Below, piece by piece: positions 55,997-64,000 of a DNA stretch of 64,000 nt. The stretch's first letter is position 1. Each line of letters starts with the position of its first letter. Made by a program: the position numbers and the translations under genes. The notes beneath the pieces were generated by a model, which saw only the letters and a program-made list of their open reading frames with translations, was not told the origin of the DNA and did no database searches. The DNA comes from Orychophragmus violaceus (taxonomy: Eukaryota; Streptophyta; Magnoliopsida; Brassicales; Brassicaceae): positions 625,001-689,000 of the forward strand of contig CM058240.1 in NCBI GenBank assembly GCA_030180135.1, read 5' to 3'.

Positions 55997-58900
55997 TCAT
56001 GTTACAATGCCACCATCGTCAGAATCTTTCTCCTCTCTCTTATCAGATTCAGCTTCTTTCTGAGTCACTGTTTCAGAAACGTTTATCTCGGTCTACAGCA
56101 AAAGACAAGAGAGTATTCATTCGTTATGAAGTTTGCTGAAAAAAGTAATGAGAAACATTTTGCTTTCCAGAGGGTGTGTGAAACCTACCTGATTGTAATC
56201 ACTATCTTGTACCATCTTTGTTCCTGACACAGAAGGATTTTCTGAGCAGTCAATGTTTGTCACTGTGTTGATGACCTCTGTCTCACACGTTACTTTTGTG
56301 ATCTTCACGGTTTCACTAATGACTACCATACCACTTGGTGTCTCGGTCTGGCTTGTTGGCAGTTCATGTTTGTCCTCCGGCACATTTTGAGGGCTTGAAA
56401 TTACACTAACAAAATTGAAGATGCATGATTAAGCTTTAATAACAAGAACAAAATGCATAAAATTTGTTATTGGGAGATCAGATTTTTACCTCTCGGGTTC
56501 AGCTTCATCAGAAGTAATATCATGTTTCATCTTCTTGTTACTGCTTGGTTCACTAGTGTCATTTCCAGATGCGTTACCTTTTCTTTTAACACCGGCTTCA
56601 AGTCTTTTAACTGCAATAGACAGCCCCTCGGTGTAAGCCTTTTCTTCTCTTTTCGACGAATCTAACTTCAACTTTTCTGAAGGCAATCTTCCTTCTTCAT
56701 GATGATGCATTGGAAGCGATGGCTCTGGAGAAGTCTTGAATATAAGATTAGTAGTGTATCGTTTTATCCATGAAAATGGAGTGGCGGATGAAGGGCTTGA
56801 GCCGTTATAGCCATCTTCGCTATTACTCACAGTGCTGACTCCATTTTGCAAGTCTAGTTCATCATCCCGAGTAACAAGCTTCTGCTTCAAAGCAGAAACC
56901 TTTTCCCAGGTACGCTCTAAATTAGACAGTTGCATTTTAGCCATGGATATATCGTCTAATGTAACTTTCAGATTCTCTAACTTCTTCAGTTCTTCAACCT
57001 CATGTCGGATTTCTTCTCTTTCAGATCGAAGCATATGCCTTTGCTTCTCTAGTTTCTCTCTTTGAATCTTTAGCTCGTCAACCGAATCCTTCAACTCAGC
57101 CCACTCTCTCTCCCTCCTTTCACGGTCCAATTTGATCTCCAGCCTCTCGGCATCCAACCTCTTTAGTTCTACTTGGATATGTTCTAATTCTTTCTCTGCT
57201 GATTCCTTGAGGGTTTGTATACGCTCCTCTTCCAACTTCTTCCCTTGCTCAAAAGCCTTCTCTCTCTCCCTCGAAGAATTATCCAGTTCTTCTCGTTTGT
57301 TTTCAATGCAATACTCCAAGTCTCTTTTCTGCATCTCAATACCCAACAAGAAGTCAGCTCGTTCACGCTGTATCTTGCTAAGCCACTCTGTATGTTCCTC
57401 CACCATTTTATTCATGAATTCTTCACGCTCTCGATTTAACGCCTCCACATCATTTTTGTGCTGATTTCTCAATGCATCTCTTTCCTCCCTAATGTTATCA
57501 CGCTCGTCCTTGAGATACATTGAGAAAGCCTCCCTTTGACGAGTAATATACTCCGCTTCTTTTCTTAACTCTTCCCTTTTTACATCAATGTGTTCCCACT
57601 CAGCTTCAAATTTAGCTTTCTCCACCTTCAATCTATCTGCTTCAGCCAGGAGTTCAAGCTTTTGACCCCTCAGATCATCTAGCTCCTCCTTGAGATTAAT
57701 CTCCAGAATGGATAATTCGCTAGTCTCACTCTTCAGGGCTTCAAGTTTTTCCGTTGCACTGTCAACACGTTTTCTCTTGTCTTCTAATGACTTCAGAGAC
57801 TGCTGCAGATCTAAGTCTAATTTTCTAAGCCGTTCCTTCTCATTCTCCAGCAGAGTTGTTTTACGGTTGATATCTTTCTCTATAGCATTCAAATGCTTCT
57901 CTTTCTCGTCAAGATTATAAGACCTCTCCGTTATATCCTTTTCTTTCTCTGCTAATGCCCTCGATTGAACTTCTAAGTCATGTTCCTTTTCACCAACTAG
58001 GTCTTCCCTCTGCCTGATATCAACCTCTCTTAGTTCCCAAGCCCGTCTCTTGGTCTCGAGTTCATCTTCCACCAATTTACACTTACTTTCCAACTCAGCT
58101 TCCACATCGGATTTTCTTTTCTTCAGAATAACCTCTTGATTCGCTAAGACCTTCTGAACCAGTTCCTGTATTGATTGTTTGAAAGTTATTAAACTCTTGC
58201 AAACAACAAGCCCAAAACTACAAGTATGAATGATAACTAGCAGGTTTGCTGGACTGAACAAGTTAACTCACAGATTCTTTGCTGGCAATTTTTTCTTCAG
58301 CAACAAGCAGCTCTTGCTCTTTCTTAAGTAGTGAAGATTCCCTTTCAGAGACAGCCTGTTATTGCAAGGAAATAAAACATGAAACAATACCATTATGTAT
58401 CCTATGAGTTTTTTGGTTGCGTTAAGCAAAACCAGATACTTCTGTGTATGCAAACCTCTTCTCTTTTAGCAAGTGAAGCTAATTCGATCTCCAAATTGGA
58501 CTTTTTGTCCTCCACGGCTCTACGTTCCTCCTCAAATGTGGTCTTTGCAGACTCTAACCTCTTTTCAAGCTCAGCTAGTTCTTGGGATCCACTAAAAATG
58601 TGATCTTCTCGCTGATTTAGTGAAGCTTGTGCATCCAATAAACTTTCATGCTCTCGCTGCAAGCTCTTTCGCCTCTCACTTAAAGTCTGTCGCTCAATAG
58701 CAATCTCGCTCTCTCTCGTTTCAGACCTAAATCGTGGAATCAACACAACAGTTTAATACCACACCTTAATTATACAAAGTCAAGTAGTCCAGTTAACAGA
58801 GACGGAAAACTTACTCAGACTTGAAAGATGCAAGACGCCGAACAAGATCATCTTCACGACTTTCAACTTCCTTCAATTTTCTCTCTGCAATACGGTGATA

Positions 58901-59858
58901 CCGGTTAGCTTCTGCTTGTAAAGCTTCAGCTGCGCGCATCTTTGCTTCAGCATCTGCAAGTTTCTTCAGAGCATCCTCAATCATAGAATGAGCTTCAGAC
59001 ATTTTACTCCCAGCAGAAACTTTAGTCTCCGCACATTCTGCACGAATCGCATGCAATGTCTTCTCTAGCTGAGGACAAAAATAACAAAATAAAATCAATA
59101 AAAAAGAGTGGAAGAACCATTTTTTTTGCTCACTCTCAAAAGTTAAGGTCTTACACTAGAAATACATTCTTTTGCAATCCCAACATCCTTCTTCAAACTC
59201 TCTTCTCGTTTCTTCGCTTCAGCTAAGGCAGAAACATATGCAGATTGATCTCGCCTATGTGCTAGGTCAGCTTCATCCACAGAGGCCTTGACCTCCTCAT
59301 ACTTAGACAATAATTCGTCTTTCTCCAAAATTAGAAGACCCATGTTGTGTTGGTAATCATAGACCTACATCCAAATTACGATCAGAGCAGCAATCTCAAT
59401 AGACTGACCAATATAACAATCTCAAACAATCAAGCTTAAAAGAGAAACAAAATCGAGACTTTAAAACTTCCAAAAGCAAAGCAATAACTCCAGCAAACAA
59501 ATTCCATCCCATAAATTCTCAGCATTCACAAAAAAATGAACGGTCGTGTAATTCCTCCATACTTCCCCGGGAAATATAAATTCATATGAACTTAGAACTG
59601 AACATTTAGGGCACAAGCTAATCCCAGTAATTCACGAAGAATCAAAAAGCAAACCTCAGATTCTAGCTTAGCGATGTAAGCGATTAAAGCCGCTTTATCC
59701 CTCTTCTTAATCGATTGTTCATCAAACCCAGCTTCCTTGAGTCGTTTCCACATGACTTCTTCACTTAAAGGGCTTTTTAAAACCCTAGAGCCAGGAGTAA
59801 TCGCCAATCTGGCACTAGCCGGCGTTATCGTGAGTCGCTCCGAACTAGAAGTCGTCAT
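55997..59858 (-). CDS. CRWN4: Nuclear lamina coiled-coil protein CRWN4 (LINC4)
   Basis: Eight exons (59858-59655, 59364-59155, 59068-58815, 58726-58456, 58355-58272, 58165-56490, 56405-56189, 56092-55997) join in frame to 1003 residues. The N-terminus has SARLAITPGSRVLKSPL and the CRWN block WKRLKEAGFDEQSIKKRDK with KAALIAYIAKLESEV. Nearly all of exons 2-6 is uninterrupted coiled coil rich in Glu/Lys/Arg heptads (for example KEKDITERSYNLDEKEKHLN). Basic clusters such as KKMKHD follow, and the C-terminus is acidic (DSDDGGIVT). CRWN proteins form the plant lamina and control nuclear size, shape and heterochromatin; CRWN4 sits at the nuclear periphery. Length, exon layout and position next to MYB68 and the S28 gene favour CRWN4. 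The ATG at 59858 gives MTTSSSERL. Confidence 0.96.
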
Positions 59859-60964
59859 CGCCACTATCAATCGAGCACTTGAATTCCTCCGATCTTCGAG
59901 ATCAGAATCACCGCTATAAGTTCCCTTTCGTTGTCACACAACAAAGAAGAGTTCTGCTCTGAGACTGCGTCGCTAGTCAAAAGGTTTTTTTATCTGAATA
60001 GTCAAAAGTATCAGCGACAGCGTTTTTAAGGCCTTCAAATATATTCGTTTTAAGCGGCTAAAATCAAAATTTTCAGTGGAGTTTAAAAGATGTGATTAAA
60101 TATGGTAATTAAAATCTTCGTCTCTTTTCAAGACTATGTATTAATTACTATGATTTAGATTTACTTAATTCACTCTAATCATTAAATGTTTAATTCTCTC
60201 TGTCTTCACTTAAAAGATAAGTAGTATAATGTAGTTGAAATTTAAATATTGACAAATTTTGATTCTTTAAGATCTTCTTTACTATGTTGACAGTTGTGTT
60301 TTTGTGTATACCAGCCCATCAGTCTTCTTTTATAACCCAAAACAAAATTGTTTTGGTCAAACACTTTCCTTAATCTTTTAGGTTTAATGATATAACAAAT
60401 TAGACCTAACTGAACCTAACTATCCGATTTGGTTCGGTTAGCTTGATTTGGTTACTTCAGTAAGTTTGAAATATAAATTTGGTTATTATTCGGTTCAGGT
60501 CAATAAATTAATTGGATAAACGATTTTTTTAATAACCCCGTTATAACTAAAATTTTTGGATCGAATCCAAACTAACCGAAAATATTTGAATTTAATCCAA
60601 TTTTCTCCCAAAAAAAAATAAATTTAATTTCAGTTTAGAATTTGATAACCGAAATTAACATCGCCAAATGGAATTTTAATTCGGTTAATTCAGAATTTTT
60701 TTGAAAACTCAAACTAACCAAAGAACCGAACTAACCAAACCCAACCCGAAGAACTGAAACAAACTCCTAAAAAGTCAAGCAAATACAATAGACTAGTGAA
60801 CGTTGAGAGCTTACATGGATTTATTCAAACAAGATGTGTTACAGAGTGTGCAGATTCTGAGTTTCGTGGGCCTACATGAACTGAGAAGATTCTTTACATT
60901 GTTATCTTAACCAAGAACGTTTTAACAGATAACGTACTCTTACCAGATGTGTTATATTGTTCTC
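59859..60964. other. Intergenic with ACCGAA-type repeat
   Basis: The CRWN4 promoter and 5' UTR, then an ACCGAA-rich repeat at about 60380-60770 (words such as GAACCGAACTAACC and GGTTCGGTTAGC), then the 3' UTR of the S28 gene. A segment containing TTACCAAGAACGTTTTAACA around the S28 stop (60966) is imperfectly repeated about 60 bp downstream, near 60909. Confidence 0.5.
60380..60770. repeat. ACCGAA-rich dispersed repeat
   Basis: Rich in TTCGGTTAGC, GGTTCAGGTC, CCGAAATTAAC and AACCGAACTAACC. The left half carries the reverse-complement word type (GGTTCGG) and the right half the forward type (CCGAAC), suggesting an inverted-repeat element. Confidence 0.5.
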
Positions 60965-63428
60965 TTACCAAGAACGTTTTAACAATTGAGCTTCTTTTTC
61001 TAGTCGGTAAGTTCTGATCCACCCTTGGATCAACCTTATCTCGGCTTCTCGCTGCTCCAGAAGCCATTTCGGGTCTTCTGGAGTTGAAGGTCGTAGATCC
61101 AAATGATGCCCACCTGAGAAAGAACATCAACCATTATCAATAGTTTGTTGAGAGTCTAAAAGAGAAGGATTATGATGATGATAAATTGATTTGAATAGTG
61201 GATTTATGCGATTCATAGTATCGATTATGATCAAAAGGTTAAAGTTAATGTGAATGAAAGAACAGATAAGTTAAGGCGAGAGATAATGTTGAAGCTATTA
61301 GTTATACCTTCTTTGGTGACAAGAGCAACAATGGTATCAGATAAGTTCTTCAGAACACTGCATTTTACAAGTCAAGCTCATCACGATTACGAGATTCGTT
61401 TCGAAAAAATAACTCCCTGGATCTGAGTAAAGGGATTAATGTTCATACCTGCCACCACTCCAAGGATCTAACAGACCATTAGAGAAAATGATATTGCTAC
61501 CAAACGACTTCAACGTGGTCTCTATGTCCTTTTACATAGAGAGAGTAAAGATTCAGATTAAGGCCATCGAAAGAATCTCGAGTTATCAAAAATAAAGTCT
61601 TACATGCCCACCGAGCTCTGTTGTGACCCATCTAGGCCTTGGATTGACTCGGAATGTATTCCAGCATTCCTCTTTATATGAAGAGTAATTGAAATCATAA
61701 GATGGAAACATGCTGTTTTCTTGGCTGCTAGACATGGGCATTACCATCTCCGTGCACGCCTATTGTAAATAAAATGTATAAGCATATTAAATATAATTTT
61801 CCTGGAAAAGGAAGATAAATATAGCAGTTTTTTTTCAGACCTGCCAGTTCCACCCATCTAAACCATGAGGGTCATTGTCCAACTCAAAGCAGTCAACACT
61901 CCCAGTATAGTTGTAGTACACATTTATTCCTGCATATATGCGTTCTAGGATGCTTGCATCACTACTAGCACCATCTATTTTTCTGCAGACCTACAGAAAG
62001 ATAAATCCTATTGAGTAAATTGTGATCGGGACTTCCAAGGACGTGGTTGAACAATAGACGGATGCAACAAGAGAGTGTAAAGATGGCGATGCACATAGAC
62101 TTTCTCTGAACTATTATATGATTTGGGGGAAATATCATAAAGTGTTACTTCCAAAATAATACCTCCTTAATGGGATGTCCAGGCAAAGGCATCATAAAGT
62201 TAGCGGGATACGGATAGTCCACCATAGCCAAATAACTATAAGCAGACTCCAGCCAGTCTGAAAGGTCATCAGTACTGTTCAACACCCTGAAAAACAGAGC
62301 CAAACACTCAAATTTAGCTCAAATACAATATAGACAACAACAAACCAACTCCAGTTTTCTTGCTTACCGACAAAAGTGAAAAGTTTTCGCCAACTTCTGA
62401 AGACCATTCTCCTTCTGACCCTCTGTTATGATTGCATCCCACGAGTTCTTTATGGTGTTGAAGCAGCTAATACTCTCACGCTAGCCAAAAATTCACACAA
62501 TAAGAACTAGAGAAAATCAATCAACTAAGAAAGCTAATAACACTACACCTTGAAATCATTTGATACAATGTCATAAAACGTCTGATGAGGTACAAGATCT
62601 TCAAACTGAAGAATTGGAGCTGATGAAGCTAATGCTCCAATTGCAATGTGAGGATACTTTAGCCTCATCCATGCTGCTAACACTGTTGCATTGCATCAAT
62701 AACACAATAAATTCACTCCCAAAACAATCTCATTCCACCAACACAAAATAATCATACTTACTTCCACCATATGATCCTCCAAACAACACAACTGGACATC
62801 CTTCAGCAGACAAATTCCGTTTCAAATCAGTGACAAAAACAGCAAAATCTGCAAGAGCTTGCTCAGTTGTGAGATAAGATAATGTGGTTTCGTTCTTGTA
62901 AGCTTCTTCTTTGCTTCCATAAGGCATTGATTCTCCATAATACCTATGCTACACCAAAATCCCTAAAATCAGTATCGAATTCCTTTTGGCTCTATCATAA
63001 GAACATAACCGAACCTCAGGGAAAACAAGCAAGGCACCAAACTTAGGAGCGATCTCCCAAATGAATCCAGAGTTTGTAGCAAACCATTCAATATCGCCTT
63101 CGTTGCCGCAGTAGAGGAAGATAGGTCCGAGTGCAGATGGACCAATCCAGTGATCGGAATTGATCAAGTAACGCTGCGGGAATTTCGGAAGATCGGCGAA
63201 GCTGAAGTGGTCAAGCTGCTGGGAGAAGAACTTAGTCTCGTATTGGTACTCGTTTTGATCTCGCTGGAACGGCTGGATTCTGGTTCGGTTCTGGGAAGTG
63301 TGGCGGGGGAAACGCTTTAATAACTTAGAAGAAGACAGTGGTGATCCGACTGACGGAGACGATAAAGTGGAGAAGACGATGACGGAGACGAAAGAGATGA
63401 TCAGAAGCAAGCGGAAATGGGTCGCCAT
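60965..63428 (-). CDS. S28 family serine carboxypeptidase (lysosomal Pro-X type)
   Basis: Ten exons: 63428-63015, 62948-62762, 62682-62549, 62480-62368, exon 5 ending at 62163, 61990-61841, 61759-61604, 61528-61449, 61357-61308, 61113-60965. A signal peptide (residues 1-28) precedes FSQQLDHFSF, FLYCGNEGDIEWF and HRYYGES. The catalytic serine is S197 in FGGSYGG, the aspartate about D443 in SNGLLDPWSGG, and the histidine in GGHHLDLR near 468-469. It is a secreted or vacuolar Pro-Xaa carboxypeptidase. The conventional exon 5 acceptor (TTTCAG, exon from 62287) puts one extra base into the frame and meets a stop. Using AACAG with exon from 62274 restores frame and gives about 514 residues, losing four conserved residues. 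I recall At5g65760 as the counterpart. Confidence 0.9.
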
Positions 63429-64000
63429 TTCTCTCGGCTTTCAAGGTTTCTCTCAACAACTACAAGATTGCAACTTCCCCAAAGGTGAAATTTCAGTCAA
63501 TAGTGTCACACTGGTGAGCTTAAGATAGTGATAGTCGAAGATAGGATATAGAGAGAACTAACTGGGCCCTATACAAGATACATCATATATTGGGCTTCTC
63601 GGCCCAGTGCACTTGGATCTTTCATCGTAATAATATCACAACAAGACCATTAGAAACCTTAAACCTTAAACATCTCTCACATATGGTAAATTTGGGAAAT
63701 CTTAACTCAAAATCAATTAGCTAGGCCTGGGTAAAATAACCGGAACCGAAGAACCGAACCGGAACCGACCAAAAATTTCGGTTCGATTCCGGTTCCGGAT
63801 CCGGCCAAAGTACCTATTGGATCTTGTACTTAGGATCCATGGATATCGGTTCGGTTTCGGGTAATAATCGGAACCGAATTGAGGAACCGAATACCCGAAA
63901 AAATATTTACACTTACATATATAGTATTAGGATATGTTGATATTTCATGTAGTTTATAGGTTTTCGGATATTTTATTGACATTTCGGTTATTGGTTTCGA
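63429..64000. repeat. Promoter of the S28 gene and start of an ACCGAA-rich repeat
   Basis: 63429 to about 63560 should be the 5' UTR and promoter of the minus-strand S28 gene. From about 63722 a repeat begins with CTAGGCCTGGGTAAAATAACC and continues with GAACCGAAGAACCGAACCGG-type words to the window edge, where it is cut. This gives the clearest view of the family's left terminus. Confidence 0.6.

Noticed and set aside
56832..57920. Several serine-rich plus-strand frames
   Set aside because: They are antisense of the Glu/Lys-rich coiled-coil exon of CRWN4, whose codons read as serine and phenylalanine in reverse.
63298..63528. Plus-strand acidic open frame
   Set aside because: Antisense to the signal-peptide exon of the S28 peptidase and its 5' UTR.

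Overview
This is a plant nuclear genome window, AT-rich, with compact GT-AG introns. Gene content and protein sequence point to the mustard family (Brassicaceae), a close relative of Arabidopsis thaliana. The species itself cannot be fixed from the window. Every recognisable gene has a clear Arabidopsis-type counterpart, and most follow the gene order I remember for the lower arm of A. thaliana chromosome 5 around At5g65760-At5g65870. That synteny comes from memory, not from a search.

Layout. 1-6.2 kb: one large Helitron-like DNA transposon (about 5.9 kb) carrying captured exon fragments, including a broken Rab GDP-dissociation-inhibitor piece. 7.3-8.2 kb (-): PADRE/DUF4228 protein with a GC-AG intron. 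10.4-12.5 kb (-): RuvB-like 2 AAA+ ATPase with a 123-bp tandem repeat in its intron. 13.3-14.2 kb (-): small charged uncharacterised protein with four exons. 14.6-15.7 kb: short Helitron. 16.2-16.6 kb (-): uncharacterised single-exon protein. 17.1-19.1 kb: 5'-truncated LINE with perfect 14-bp target duplications. 19.3-20.2 kb: short Helitron. 22.9-23.2 kb (-): phytosulfokine precursor. 25.2-27.4 kb (+): thioredoxin-fold AhpC/PRXL2-like protein. 29.1-29.9 kb (+): receptor-like protein RLP57/RLP44. 31.4-33.4 kb (+): Golgi pectin methyltransferase-like CGR3. 37.1-37.7 kb: second truncated LINE. 38.0-39.0 kb: three consecutive Harbinger-type MITEs immediately upstream of ACS5. 39.3-40.9 kb (+): ACC synthase. 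47.7-49.1 kb (-): R2R3-MYB MYB68. 51.1-52.2 kb: short Helitron. 56.0-59.9 kb (-): nuclear-lamina coiled-coil protein CRWN4. 61.0-63.4 kb (-): S28 serine carboxypeptidase with a suspect splice junction.

The genes are independent plant loci, not an operon. They cover ethylene synthesis (ACS5), peptide and receptor signalling (PSK5, RLP57), wall pectin methylation (CGR3), transcription (MYB68) and nuclear architecture (CRWN4, RUVBL2). Between them the DNA is mostly transposon debris: four Helitron-type elements, two LINEs, at least six TTA/TAA-flanked MITEs, a second MITE family, ACCGAA-rich repeats, one hAT-like MITE and a possible SINE. I found no defence system, CRISPR array, rRNA or convincing tRNA. 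The most unusual items are the gene-capturing Helitron, the stacked MITEs at the ACS5 promoter, the intronic tandem repeat in RUVBL2, the GC-AG intron, and the one-base frame problem in the S28 peptidase gene that a downstream splice acceptor would repair.
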